Below are positions 48,738-60,013 of a stretch of 64,000 nt of DNA, piece after piece (position 1 is the first letter of the stretch; the number at the start of each line of letters is the position of its first letter). The DNA lies in NCBI GenBank assembly GCA_016462625.1, contig JAEMSV010000007.1, forward strand, positions 6,385-70,384. Direction: 5' to 3'. The position numbers and the translations under genes are program-made. Source of the DNA: Solirubrobacteraceae bacterium. GTDB taxonomy: Bacteria; Actinomycetota; Thermoleophilia; Solirubrobacterales; Solirubrobacteraceae. Below the pieces are notes generated by a model that was given only the letters and a program-made list of their open reading frames with translations, did not search any database and had not been told where the DNA came from.

Positions 48738-50108
48738 ATGTTCTATCTCGACACCCCGTCCGCCGCCGTCCGCGAGCTGCGCGCCCGGGTCCGCGGTCCA
48801 GTGCGTGACCGGCACGACGACGACTACGACAGCGCCCGCCAGGCGTGGAACCTCATGGTCGATCAGCGCCCCGAGGCCGTCGTGCACGCTGTCGACGCCG
48901 AGGACGTGCGCATCACCGTCGACATCGCCCGCCAGGCGGGCCTGCGGGTCGCGCCCCAGGGCACCGGCCACAACGCCGGGCCGCTCGGCGACCTCTCCGG
49001 GACGATCCTCCTGCGGACCGACGCGATGCGCGACGTCCAGCTCGATGTGGAAGGCCGCACCGCTCGCGTGGGCGCCGGCACGCTCTGGCTCGACGTCACG
49101 GCGCCCGCCTCCGAACACGGCCTGGCGCCGCTGGCCGGTTCGTCGCCGGACGTTGGCGTCACCGGCTACACGCTCGGCGGCGGCATGAGCTGGCTCGGTC
49201 GCCAGCACGGATTCGCGGCTAACAGCGTCCTCTCGATGGACGTCGTCACCGCCGACGGCGTGGCGCGGCGCATCAGCGCCGATGCAGACCCGGACCTGTT
49301 CTGGGCGATGCGCGGCGGCGGCGGTGCCTTCGCGGTCGTCACCGCGATGGAGTTCGAGCTCTTCGACGCGCGGGAGCTGTCCGCCGGCATGCTCGCGTTC
49401 GGAATCGAGCAGGCACGCGAGGTGCTCTACCGCTGGCGCGACTGGATGCTCACCGCGCCCGACGCGTTCACGACCGCGGCACGCCTCATGCACCTGCCGG
49501 CGCTCCCGGACATCCCCGAGCCGTTCCGCGGGGCGGACCTCGTCGTCGTCGATGGGGCGGCCCTCGCGGCGCCGGACGTCGTCGCCCACGAGCTGCGCGG
49601 CCTGCGCGAGCTCGGCCCGATGGTCGACACGTTCGAGGAGGTCGCGCCGGTGGCCCTGAGCCGGATCCACATGGACCCGGAGGACCCGGTGCCGGCAGAG
49701 GGCGACCACTCGCTGGTCGGCGAGGTCGACGACTCCCTGCTCGACGGCCTGCTCGCCCTGGCCGGCGGCGGTCCGGGGAGCACCGGGCTGCTGTTCACCG
49801 AGCTGCGCCAGCTCGGCGGCGCGTTCGGTGTCGCCCCGGAGGGCGCGGGTGCGCGGGACCGGTTCGACGGCGACGGCCTCGCCTTCGCGGTCGGCATGAC
49901 GCCGGACGAGGAGTCGCACGCCGTGGTCAAGCGCGACCTGCACACGTTCCGGGCGATGACCTACCACCGCCGGAGTGACCACTACATGAACTTCGCCGAG
50001 GTGGCGGAGGACGAGCCGCTGCACCGCAACGAGGTCTCGACCCGGCTGCGCGAGATCAAGGCCGCGGTCGACCCCGACGACGTGATCCGGTCGAACCACC
50101 CCGTCTGA
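48738..50108 (+). CDS. FAD-linked oxidase, berberine-bridge-enzyme type
   Basis: The 456-residue flavoprotein has the VAO/PCMH FAD domain with [18 protein letters not shown], whose His is the usual covalent FAD attachment point, and [19 protein letters not shown] where a second Cys link would be absent. The C-terminal BBE segment is [18 protein letters not shown] to the final [10 protein letters not shown]. It would use O2 to oxidise an alcohol, amine or sugar. ATG 48738 has AGGAG 7 nt upstream. The upstream frame to 48645 runs through the palindromic leader and is rejected. The SAH-hydrolase-like gene follows after 32 nt. Confidence 0.9.
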   Translation: MFYLDTPSAAVRELRARVRGPVRDRHDDDYDSARQAWNLMVDQRPEAVVHAVDAEDVRITVDIARQAGLRVAPQGTGHNAGPLGDLSGTILLRTDAMRDVQLDVEGRTARVGAGTLWLDVTAPASEHGLAPLAGSSPDVGVTGYTLGGGMSWLGRQHGFAANSVLSMDVVTADGVARRISADADPDLFWAMRGGGGAFAVVTAMEFELFDARELSAGMLAFGIEQAREVLYRWRDWMLTAPDAFTTAARLMHLPALPDIPEPFRGADLVVVDGAALAAPDVVAHELRGLRELGPMVDTFEEVAPVALSRIHMDPEDPVPAEGDHSLVGEVDDSLLDGLLALAGGGPGSTGLLFTELRQLGGAFGVAPEGAGARDRFDGDGLAFAVGMTPDEESHAVVKRDLHTFRAMTYHRRSDHYMNFAEVAEDEPLHRNEVSTRLREIKAAVDPDDVIRSNHPV

Positions 50109-50124
50109 TCACCACGTGGATGCG

Positions 50125-50130
50125 TAGGGT
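50125..50130 (+). promoter_or_regulatory. -10-like TAGGGT before the SAHH paralog
   Basis: TAGGGT lies 10 nt upstream of ATG 50141. The GGGGGAG between them touches the start codon, too close for a normal ribosome site. This suggests a leaderless transcript from an internal promoter just after the oxidase gene. Confidence 0.4.
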
Positions 50131-50140
50131 GGCGGGGGAG

Positions 50141-51418
50141 ATGTCCAGCTCCCCCGCCGACACCCACGACGTCGCGGACCTCGGCCTGTCCGACCAGGGG
50201 CAGGTCCGGATCGACTGGGCCGACGCCCACATGCCGGTCCTGGCCCGGATCCGCGAGCGGTTCGCCGCCGAGCGCCCGCTGGACGGCATCCGGATCGGCG
50301 CCAGCCTCCACGTCACGGCCGAGACGGCGAACCTTGTCCGGGCGCTCGTGGTCGGCGGGGCCGAGGTCGCCCTCTGCGCGAGCAACCCGCTCTCGACGCA
50401 GGACGACGTCGCCGCTGCGCTCGTTGAGCGCCACGGGGCGCAGGTCTTCGCCGTGCAGGGCGAGGACACCGATACCTACTACCGCCACATCACGACCGTC
50501 GTCGACCGCGCGCCGCAGGTGACGATGGACGACGGCGCCGACCTCGTCAGCGTCATCCACGGCGCCCGCACCGAGCTGCTCGACGGGATCCTCGGCGGGA
50601 CCGAGGAGACGACGACCGGCGTCCTGCGGATGCGCGCGCTCGAGGCCGAGGGCGCGCTGGGGTTCCCCGTGGTGGCGGTCAACGACGCGCAGACCTCGAG
50701 GCTGTTCGACAACCTCCACGGCACTGGCCAGTCGACGCTCGACGGCATCGTGCGGGCCACGAACATCCTGCTGGCCGGGCGCACGGTCGTCGTGCTCGGC
50801 TACGGCTGGTGCGGGCGCGGCGTCGCCCTGCGCGCGAAGGGCGCCGGGGCGTCGGTGATCGTCTGCGAGGTCGACCCGGTGCGCGCGCTGCAGGCGCGGC
50901 TCGACGGGTACGAGGTCATGCCGGCGCTCCACGCGGCTGCGCGCGGGGACGTCTTCGTGACGGTGACGGGAGATCGCGATGTGCTCGGGACGGAGCACTT
51001 CGCCCGCATGCGCGACGGCGCGATCCTCGCGAACGCCGGGCACTTCGACGTCGAGATCAACCTGCCGGAGCTGCGCGACGCCGCCGCCGAGCCGCCACGG
51101 GAGGTCCGGCCCCAGGTGCTCGAGCACGTCCTGCCCGACGGTCGCCGGCTGCACCTGCTGGCGCACGGCCGCGTCGTGAACCTCGCCGCCGCGGAAGGTC
51201 ATCCCGCCGCGGTGATGGATCTCGCGTTCGCCGGGCAGGCGCTGGCCGCCGAGTATCTCGTCCGCCGTGCCGGGGAGCTGGAGCCCAAAGTGCTCGCCGT
51301 CCCGCCGGAGCTCGAGCGCGAGATCGCCCGGCTGAAGCTCATCTCGCTCGGGATCGAGATCGACACGCTGTCGCCGGCCCAGGAGGCGTACCTGACCTCG
51401 TGGGAACAGGGGACCTGA
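50141..51418 (+). CDS. Short, archaeal-type S-adenosylhomocysteine hydrolase-like protein lacking the catalytic lysine
   Basis: The 425-residue protein aligns along its length with SAH hydrolases but lacks the insert and the KPDHYRY tail of the long AhcY, ending in YLTSWEQGT like archaeal and Thermotoga forms. It keeps His57 (SLHVT), the DDGAD acids, EETTTGV with Glu156, FDN with Asp190/Asn191 and [10 protein letters not shown]. The position of the catalytic lysine is Ser: the segment reads [11 protein letters not shown] instead of NDxxTK. The NAD motif is [15 protein letters not shown]. It may act on a different nucleoside thioether, or be regulatory. An ATG at 50120 is an alternative start. 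Confidence 0.85.
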   Translation: MSSSPADTHDVADLGLSDQGQVRIDWADAHMPVLARIRERFAAERPLDGIRIGASLHVTAETANLVRALVVGGAEVALCASNPLSTQDDVAAALVERHGAQVFAVQGEDTDTYYRHITTVVDRAPQVTMDDGADLVSVIHGARTELLDGILGGTEETTTGVLRMRALEAEGALGFPVVAVNDAQTSRLFDNLHGTGQSTLDGIVRATNILLAGRTVVVLGYGWCGRGVALRAKGAGASVIVCEVDPVRALQARLDGYEVMPALHAAARGDVFVTVTGDRDVLGTEHFARMRDGAILANAGHFDVEINLPELRDAAAEPPREVRPQVLEHVLPDGRRLHLLAHGRVVNLAAAEGHPAAVMDLAFAGQALAAEYLVRRAGELEPKVLAVPPELEREIARLKLISLGIEIDTLSPAQEAYLTSWEQGT

Positions 51419-51458
51419 ACTTCCGCTTCTGGCGCATTGGAGTGCTACCTTCCGGGGC

Positions 51459-53372
51459 GTGACCCGGCGGAGGATGCGCGTGGGAGCGGTGCTGGCGGCG
51501 CTGCTGGCGAGCGGAGGAGAGCGCGCGTCGGCGGCCACCTTCTGCGTCGCCGACCCCAGTTGCACCGGCGCCCAGGTGGCGACGCTGGCCGACGCGGCCG
51601 TCGCGACCGCGCTCTCGCCGGACACCGACATCGTCGTGGTCGGCGCCGGGACGTTCTCGGGCGCGCGATTCGGGGCCGGCAATCCGGTCCAGCTGACCGG
51701 CGCCGGGAGGACCCAGACGACCGTGGAGGCCGCTGCGGGCGAGAGCGTCGCTCTCGAGCTGGCCGATCCGTCGTCGACGGTTCGGCTGCTCGGCGCCCGC
51801 GTGCCCGATCAGGATGGTGCGGTCGGGCTGCGGCTCGGCGGCGCCGGGGACGAGGTCACGGTCGCGCCCGCGAACCCGGCGGTCGCGGCGACCGCGGTCG
51901 AGCTGCTCGACGGCGCCGTCCTTCTTGGTGCGACCGCGGAGAGCCCGGTCGGCGACGGCTCGTGGGCGGTCGACGTGGTGCGCGGCGGCACGGCGAAGAT
52001 CGAGCGGGTCCGCGCCCGCGGGGCCGGGCTGCGTGCCCGTGCGGCGACCCTGACCGCGACGCGCGCGCGGGTGGAGGTGACGACCGGACCCGCGGCCCTG
52101 GCCGACGAGGGCGGGGTGCTCCGCCTCGACACCACGCTCGTCCGGGTCCTGCCCGGCGCGGCCGGCGGACTGCGGGCGCATGCGGACACCGGCCACGGGT
52201 CGGGCCTCACCGCCCGCGGCGTCACGCTGATCGGCGCGTCCGAGGACGGGAAGGCCGCGCTCTCGGCACGTGGGGCCGGCATCGGCGCGAACGCGATCGT
52301 CCGGGTCGATGACAGCATTCTGCGCGGCTTCCGGCTGGAGCGCCTCGCCGAGGGCGAGCTCGGCGGTGACGCGTCCGTGACCGTCGCGTACTCGAACTTC
52401 GACGGGGCGACGGACCTCAACCAGGCCGTCGGCTCGGGGCAGCTGTCCCCGTTCGACGGCAACGAGAACCGGACGTACGGCACCATCCGCTTCCTCGACT
52501 CCGCGTCGGGGGACTACCACCTCCGGGCCGACTCCCCGGTGATCGACCGGGGGACGCCGGGAGCGCTCCTCCCCGAGGAGTCGCCCCTGGACCTCGAGGG
52601 CCTGGCGCGGGTGGTCGACGGCAACGGGATCGCCGGTGCCACGCGGGACATGGGCGCCTACGAGTACCAGCGACGGCCGCCTCTGCTGGCGGCGAGCGCC
52701 CAGCCCGCCCTGGCCCCGGTCGGGACGCCGATGCATTTCGAAGCGCAGGTCAGCGACCCCGACCCGGGGGACGACGTCAGCGTCCGTTGGGCCTTCGACG
52801 ACGGTGGGGTCATCGCGGGCCTCGCGGGGGACTACGCGTTCGCGACCCCTGGGCCGCACAGCGCGACGGTCACCGCCACCGACAGCGCGGGCGCCGAGAC
52901 GACCCGGACGGTGCTCGTCCGCGCGCTGCCGCCTGCGCCGGTTCTCGCGTCGTCGCCCGTGCCGCCGCCCGACCTCCTTGCGCCGCGGTTCGACTTCCTC
53001 AGCTCGTCGCTGCGCGTGGACCGCAGCGGCCGCATCCCGATCCGCTTCGGCTGCCCCGCCAGCGAGCTGGAGCCCTGCCGCGGCACCCTGCTGCTCCGCA
53101 CGCTCTACCGGGTCTCGACCCGGCCAAAGGGGTCGCGGGCGGCTCCGTCGCGCGTCACCCTCGCCTGGATGACGGTGAAGGTCTACCCGGGCGGGACGCG
53201 GGTGTTCCGGCCGAAGCTCCGCGCGGCCGGGATCCGGCTGATGCGCCGCCGCGCGAAGGTGCGCGCGCGCATGCAGGTCGACGCGTACGACCCGGCGGGC
53301 AACCATCGGCTGCTCGGGAGGAACCTGACGCTCCGGGCCGCCGAGAACGCGTCACGAGAGCCATCCCGCTAG
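51459..53372 (+). CDS. Secreted parallel beta-helix protein with PKD-like domain
   Basis: The 637-residue protein has a short signal sequence (RMRVGAVLAALLASGGERASA, residues 5-25) and then a Cys-containing N-terminus (TFCVADPSCTG). Repetitive valine/alanine-rich strands to about residue 330 fit a right-handed beta-helix of the pectate-lyase/choice-of-anchor kind, ending with the SPVIDRGTP and DMGAYEYQ motifs common in such proteins. A PKD-like domain follows (SDPDPGDDVSVRWAFDDGG), then a basic C-terminal beta-domain. No catalytic residues are recognisable. The GTG start at 51459 lies 7 nt after TACCTT, a -10-like hexamer. Confidence 0.75.
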   Translation: MTRRRMRVGAVLAALLASGGERASAATFCVADPSCTGAQVATLADAAVATALSPDTDIVVVGAGTFSGARFGAGNPVQLTGAGRTQTTVEAAAGESVALELADPSSTVRLLGARVPDQDGAVGLRLGGAGDEVTVAPANPAVAATAVELLDGAVLLGATAESPVGDGSWAVDVVRGGTAKIERVRARGAGLRARAATLTATRARVEVTTGPAALADEGGVLRLDTTLVRVLPGAAGGLRAHADTGHGSGLTARGVTLIGASEDGKAALSARGAGIGANAIVRVDDSILRGFRLERLAEGELGGDASVTVAYSNFDGATDLNQAVGSGQLSPFDGNENRTYGTIRFLDSASGDYHLRADSPVIDRGTPGALLPEESPLDLEGLARVVDGNGIAGATRDMGAYEYQRRPPLLAASAQPALAPVGTPMHFEAQVSDPDPGDDVSVRWAFDDGGVIAGLAGDYAFATPGPHSATVTATDSAGAETTRTVLVRALPPAPVLASSPVPPPDLLAPRFDFLSSSLRVDRSGRIPIRFGCPASELEPCRGTLLLRTLYRVSTRPKGSRAAPSRVTLAWMTVKVYPGGTRVFRPKLRAAGIRLMRRRAKVRARMQVDAYDPAGNHRLLGRNLTLRAAENASREPSR

Positions 53373-53383
53373 GGTCGCCATCC

Positions 53384-54391
53384 ATGAGAGCGATGGTCCT
53401 CGCCGCCGGCCTCGGCACCCGGCTCCGTCCACTGACGTTCGAGCTGCCCAAGCCCATGGTCCCGGTCCTCGATCGCCCGGTCATGGCGCACATCGTCGAC
53501 CTCCTGCAGCGCCAGGGGATCGACGAGATCATCGCGAACCTCCACTACTTCCCGGACACCATCCGCGGGTACTTCGGCGACGAGCTGACGTACCGCTACG
53601 AAGAGGCCCTGAAGGGCACCGCCGGCGGCGTCCGCAACTGCGCCGACTTCTTCGGCGACGAGCCGTTCATCGTCATCTCCGGCGACGCGCTGACCGACAT
53701 CGACCTCGCCAAGCTCGAGGCGCGCCACCGTGCCCACGGCGGCGTCGCGACGCTGACCGTCAAGAAGGTCCCGGACACGCGTGAGTTCGGCGTCGTCCTG
53801 CACGACGCGGACGGCCGCATCACCGGCTTCCAGGAGAAGCCCAACCCGGCCGAGGCGCTGTCGGATCTCGGCAACTGCGGCATTTACGTCTTCTCGCCCG
53901 AGATCTTCGACTACTTCCCCAAGGACCAGGCCGAGGTCGACTGGGCGAACGACGTGTTCCCGGCGCTGCTGGAGAACGACGTGCCGTTCTTCATCCACGA
54001 GATCGACGAGTACTGGAACGACGTCGGCTCGCTCTCCGAGCTGAAGTCGGGCACGTTCGACGCGCTCTCCGGCTCGCTCGGGATCGACATCCGCGGCGAC
54101 ACGCTCGAAGAGGGCCTCACCGTCGGTGCGCACTCGGGCCTCGATGGCGTCTCGATGATCGAGCCGCCCGTGTGGATCGGCGACGACGTCCGCATCGGCG
54201 CCGAGACCCGGCTCATGGGCCCGGTCGTCATCGGCGACGGCGCGACGATCGGTGACGGCGCGCTCGTGCGTGACTCCATCGTGTTCCCCGGGACGACCGT
54301 CCCGCCCGGTGCCATCCTCATCGGCGCGATCGCAGGGGCGGCGGGCATCATCGAGGCGCTGCCCAAGCGCGTCTCAGCCGCGTCCGCCTAG
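53384..54391 (+). CDS. Sugar-1-phosphate nucleotidyltransferase
   Basis: The 335-residue protein has the signature MVLAAGLGTRLRPLTFELPKP, the GTAGGVRN loop, the metal Asp in VISGDALTDID and the EKPNPAEALSD strand. From about residue 245 it has left-handed beta-helix repeats (VWIGDDVRIGAETRLMGPVV). It activates a hexose-1-phosphate, probably glucose or mannose. It is paralogous to the protein at 37096 but sits alone. ATG 53384 is 8 nt after TAGGGT (53370-53375), whose TAG is also the stop codon of the previous gene. The 3' end overlaps ctaG by 18 bp in a convergent arrangement. Confidence 0.9.
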   Translation: MRAMVLAAGLGTRLRPLTFELPKPMVPVLDRPVMAHIVDLLQRQGIDEIIANLHYFPDTIRGYFGDELTYRYEEALKGTAGGVRNCADFFGDEPFIVISGDALTDIDLAKLEARHRAHGGVATLTVKKVPDTREFGVVLHDADGRITGFQEKPNPAEALSDLGNCGIYVFSPEIFDYFPKDQAEVDWANDVFPALLENDVPFFIHEIDEYWNDVGSLSELKSGTFDALSGSLGIDIRGDTLEEGLTVGAHSGLDGVSMIEPPVWIGDDVRIGAETRLMGPVVIGDGATIGDGALVRDSIVFPGTTVPPGAILIGAIAGAAGIIEALPKRVSAASA

Positions 54392-55216
54392 CGGAGGGGA
54401 CGACTCGGCGACGTCGCCGTAGCGCTCGCGGCGCTGCTCTTCCTTCTCGCTCTCCTCGAGGGCCTTGATGAAGAGGTACGCGAGCGCGATGCCCATGACG
54501 ATCGACTGCTCGGTCGCCATGACCAGGCCGGCGACGCTCTGATCGGTGTGCGCATCCATGCCCCAATAGCTGGGCTGCGCCTCGTAGAAGCCGTAGATCG
54601 CCTCGGGGGCGAACGCGAGGCCGACGCCCAGCAGGCCGACCATGACCTTGGTCGACGCCATGTAGGCCGCGGGTCCCATCCCGCCCAAGCGGTGGCGGCT
54701 GCGGATCGGGCTGATCAGGTGCCACCAGTAGAGGCTGCCGGCCGTGATGAACGTGATGTGCTCGAGCCGATGGACGAGTGGGTGCTGCAGCGCGGCGTCG
54801 TAGAGCGCCGGGATGTGCCAGATCCACATCGTGGCGACGTAGAGCAAGAGCGCGAAGACCGGGGTCGCGAACGGCCCTGCGGCGCGCTCGAGCCGCAGGG
54901 TGCGCTTCGTCAGCGGTCGCAGGATCACGCGGGTCAGTCCGAGTAGGCAGAAGATCACGCCGAGGTCGATCAGCAGCAGGTGCTGGATCATGTGCATCGT
55001 GAACAGCTGTTCGGCGAGCGCGTCGATCGGCGAGATCAGCGCGGCGAAGAAGCACGCTAGGCCGAGCCAGAAGCTCAGGAGTCGCCCGACGCTCGCGCGC
55101 ACCTGCCACCAGCGGCGCGTGTAGAGGAACGCGACGGCGGCCAGCATGAGGATGACGACCGGCTCGAGGTTCCACGAGGCGTCGGGCGTCGCGCCGAGGA
55201 TCGGCACGGGGGACAT
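54374..55216 (-). CDS. ctaG: CtaG-type cytochrome c oxidase assembly membrane protein
   Basis: The 280-residue protein has seven hydrophobic helices and the caa3_CtaG family pattern: LISPIDALAEQLFTMHMIQHLLL with conserved His residues, MWIWHIPALYDAAL, and LYWWHLISP. Such proteins help deliver copper to, or assemble, haem-copper oxidases. I start at ATG 55216 (MSPVPILGATPDASW); an ATG at 55279 gives a longer N-terminus that overlies the divergent comF start. The C-terminus is charged and cytosolic. No oxidase genes are nearby. Confidence 0.87.
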   Translation of the reverse strand: MSPVPILGATPDASWNLEPVVILMLAAVAFLYTRRWWQVRASVGRLLSFWLGLACFFAALISPIDALAEQLFTMHMIQHLLLIDLGVIFCLLGLTRVILRPLTKRTLRLERAAGPFATPVFALLLYVATMWIWHIPALYDAALQHPLVHRLEHITFITAGSLYWWHLISPIRSRHRLGGMGPAAYMASTKVMVGLLGVGLAFAPEAIYGFYEAQPSYWGMDAHTDQSVAGLVMATEQSIVMGIALAYLFIKALEESEKEEQRRERYGDVAESSPPLGGRG

Positions 55217-55277
55217 GCGCGGGATTGTCGCAGTCCTGCGCCCATGCTCCGCGGGTGGCTCGGCAAGGTCCTCGGTC

Positions 55278-55952
55278 ATGCCCGGCCGCTTGCTCTCCCT
55301 CCTCGTTCCCGCGAGCTGCTGGACGTGCGGCCGGGCCGCCGCGGACGATCAGCCGATCTGCGGCGCGTGCCGGCGGTCGCTGCCCTGGCTCGACACGGTG
55401 TGCTGTGAGCGCTGCGCCCTGCCGCTGGTCGGACGTGATCACCGCTGCCCCGCGGCGCGGTTCGCGTTCGACCGCGCGCTCGCGGTCGTCGCGTACGAGG
55501 GCACCGCGTCCCGCGCGGTCCGCGCGCTGAAGGATTCCGGTTCCCGCCCACGGCCGCTGGCGGCGATGATGGCTGCGCAGGTGGCGATCGCCACCCCGCC
55601 GGGCTGGCTGCACGGCGCGACGGTGGTCCCTGTGCCGGCCCACCCGCTCCGCCGCCGTGTGCGCGGCTTCGATCCGGCGGGGCTCCTGGCGGCCGAGGTC
55701 GCCGACCGCGTGGCCCGTCCGCTGGCCGGGGACATTCTGCGGCGCCGTGGGTGGCGCGGCCGTCAGCGCGGGGCTACGCGGGCGGAGCGGCTGGCGGGCG
55801 TCCGCGTCGAGGCCTGTCGCGCCGCGCCGCCCGCGGTCCTGCTGATCGACGACGTCCACACCACCGGCGCGACGCTGCACGCGTGCGCGCTGGCGCTGAA
55901 GGCGGCGGGGGCGACCGAGATCCGGGCCGTCACGTGGGCCCGCGCGCTCTGA
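55278..55952 (+). CDS. ComF family phosphoribosyltransferase-like protein
   Basis: The 224-residue protein has an N-terminal zinc-ribbon with CWTC (14-17), CGAC (28-31) and CCERC (42-46), and a C-terminal phosphoribosyltransferase fold with the PRPP motif VLLIDDVHTTGAT. ComF/GntX proteins take part in DNA uptake or related ssDNA processes in some bacteria, and often stand alone as here. ATG 55278 gives the family-like MPGRLLSLLVPASCWTCG. It is divergent from ctaG and followed by the hpf promoter. Confidence 0.87.
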   Translation: MPGRLLSLLVPASCWTCGRAAADDQPICGACRRSLPWLDTVCCERCALPLVGRDHRCPAARFAFDRALAVVAYEGTASRAVRALKDSGSRPRPLAAMMAAQVAIATPPGWLHGATVVPVPAHPLRRRVRGFDPAGLLAAEVADRVARPLAGDILRRRGWRGRQRGATRAERLAGVRVEACRAAPPAVLLIDDVHTTGATLHACALALKAAGATEIRAVTWARAL

Positions 55953-55999
55953 AACGAACGAGGGGGATAACCCCGGATGGACATCCGTATGGCCGACTG

Positions 56000-56029
56000 T
56001 TGCAGTCCGCGTGACGCGATGCGTACTCT
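56000..56029 (+). promoter_or_regulatory. Predicted promoter of hpf
   Basis: TTGCAG (56000-56005) and TACTCT (56024-56029) form a -35/-10 pair with an 18-bp spacer, about 28 nt before a clear AAAGGGGG ribosome site at 56052-56059 and the hpf ATG. It is one of the few places in the window with a full promoter and leader. Confidence 0.55.
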
Positions 56030-56064
56030 TCGACCAGGAACAACCGACCCCAAAGGGGGCTTCG

Positions 56065-56415
56065 ATGAAGATCGAGGTCAAGGGCCGTAACACTCCCGTC
56101 TCCGATGAGCTGCGCGACATGGTCGAGCGGCGCTTTCGCAAGGTGGGTGCCCAGGTGTCCGAGTTGGCGACGCTCGAGATCGAGCTGAGCGAGGAACGCA
56201 ACCCTGCGATCCCCGACTCGTACATCGCCGAGGCCACGTTGTTCCTAAAAGGCACCACGCTCCGAGCCTCCGACCGCGCGCGTGACATGTCGCACGCGGT
56301 CCACCTCTGCGAGGAGGAGCTCTCCCGGCAGGTCAAGCGCTACCGCGACAAGCGTCGCGCGCGCCGCGCCGCCCGTGCGATGAGCGCCGAGGCGCGCGTC
56401 CAGCCCGCTGCCTGA
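56065..56415 (+). CDS. hpf: Ribosome hibernation promoting factor (HPF/YfiA family)
   Basis: The 116-residue protein starts MKIEVKGRNTPVSDELRDMV and has the beta-alpha-beta-beta-beta-alpha core of the HPF/YfiA family, with AEATLFLKGTTLRAS in the middle and a long second helix CEEELSRQVKRYRDKRR rich in basic residues that contacts rRNA. It is the short form, without the C-terminal dimerisation domain found in most actinobacterial long HPFs. ATG 56065 has a strong purine ribosome site. It precedes secA, an arrangement also seen in other bacteria. Confidence 0.9.
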   Translation: MKIEVKGRNTPVSDELRDMVERRFRKVGAQVSELATLEIELSEERNPAIPDSYIAEATLFLKGTTLRASDRARDMSHAVHLCEEELSRQVKRYRDKRRARRAARAMSAEARVQPAA

Positions 56416-56428
56416 AAACACGGTGTGA

Positions 56429-56458
56429 ACGGCCGGCCGGCGCCCGCTCGCCGGCCGT
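56429..56458 (+). terminator. Hairpin between hpf and secA
   Basis: ACGGCCGGC (56429-56437) pairs perfectly with GCCGGCCGT (56450-56458) around a 12-nt loop, 13 nt after the hpf stop. There is no T-run. It lies 27 nt before the secA start, so it may attenuate read-through from hpf into secA. Confidence 0.6.
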
Positions 56459-56485
56459 CCGCGCTTCGCTAGTGTGGGAAGCACG

Positions 56486-59311
<2,826 letters not shown>

Positions 59312-59376
59312 CCAGACCTTCCTGATTCATACCGGGACGAATCGTCCCGCATCTGAGCGGGGGTCACGCTGCACGC

Positions 59377-59973
59377 ATGGCCCTTCGGCGCACTCTGATG
59401 ACAGCGGCCGCCACGGCGACCGCGCTGGTGGCTCTCGTGCCGGCGGCGGCGCAGGCATGCGGGAAGCAGAAGCTCACCCCGTCGTTCTCGTCGTTCGGGG
59501 ATGCGGGTCTGTACCTGCCGGTCGACAACGCCGGCTTCGAGAGCGGCAAGTCCGACTGGAAGCTCAGAGGCGCCGGCGTCATGGCCGGCAATGAGCCGTG
59601 GAAGATCGGCGGCGCGGCGCACAGCAAGTCGCTGCGCCTGAGTGCCGGCGGCACCGCGGAATCCGATGAGGTCTGCGTCACCATCGACCACACGCATTCG
59701 CGGTTCTTCGCCCGCTCGCTCAGCGCCACGGGCGCCCTGCGCGTCGAGGTCCTCTGGGACGACGAGGGCGACGACCACGTCGCGACCGTCGCCACGCTGA
59801 GTGCCACCACCTACCAGAACGCCTGGAAGCCCACGCCGACGATCCCGATGGCGTCGGCCGTCGCGTCGCTGTACGAGGACGAGGAGGACGAGTTGGTCGC
59901 TTTCCGCTTCGTCGCCGTGGGCGGCGCCTGGGACATCGACGACGTCAGCGTCGATCCCTACCGCGCGCGCTGA
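59377..59973 (+). CDS. Secreted protein of unknown function
   Basis: The 198-residue protein starts with a signal peptide (MALRRTLMTAAATATALVALVPAAAQA, cleavage near residue 27). The mature part opens with CGKQKLTPSFSSFGD, then NAGFESGKSDWKL, and ends GGAWDIDDVSVDPY. The NxGFExG...W start and the WDIDDVSVDP end are typical of a single carbohydrate-binding-like jelly-roll domain. Two Cys residues could form a disulfide. No enzyme motif is seen. It stands between secA and prfB with 65 bp upstream. Confidence 0.75.
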   Translation: MALRRTLMTAAATATALVALVPAAAQACGKQKLTPSFSSFGDAGLYLPVDNAGFESGKSDWKLRGAGVMAGNEPWKIGGAAHSKSLRLSAGGTAESDEVCVTIDHTHSRFFARSLSATGALRVEVLWDDEGDDHVATVATLSATTYQNAWKPTPTIPMASAVASLYEDEEDELVAFRFVAVGGAWDIDDVSVDPYRAR

Positions 59974-60000
59974 GGGGCCTCGCGAATGGGCAGGATCCCC

Positions 60001-60006
60001 TAGCCT
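60001..60006 (+). promoter_or_regulatory. -10-like TAGCCT before prfB
   Basis: TAGCCT ends 7 nt before the prfB ATG at 60014, with no Shine-Dalgarno between. This spacing fits a leaderless mRNA. No convincing -35 is visible. Confidence 0.45.
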
Positions 60007-60013
60007 GAGCTGC

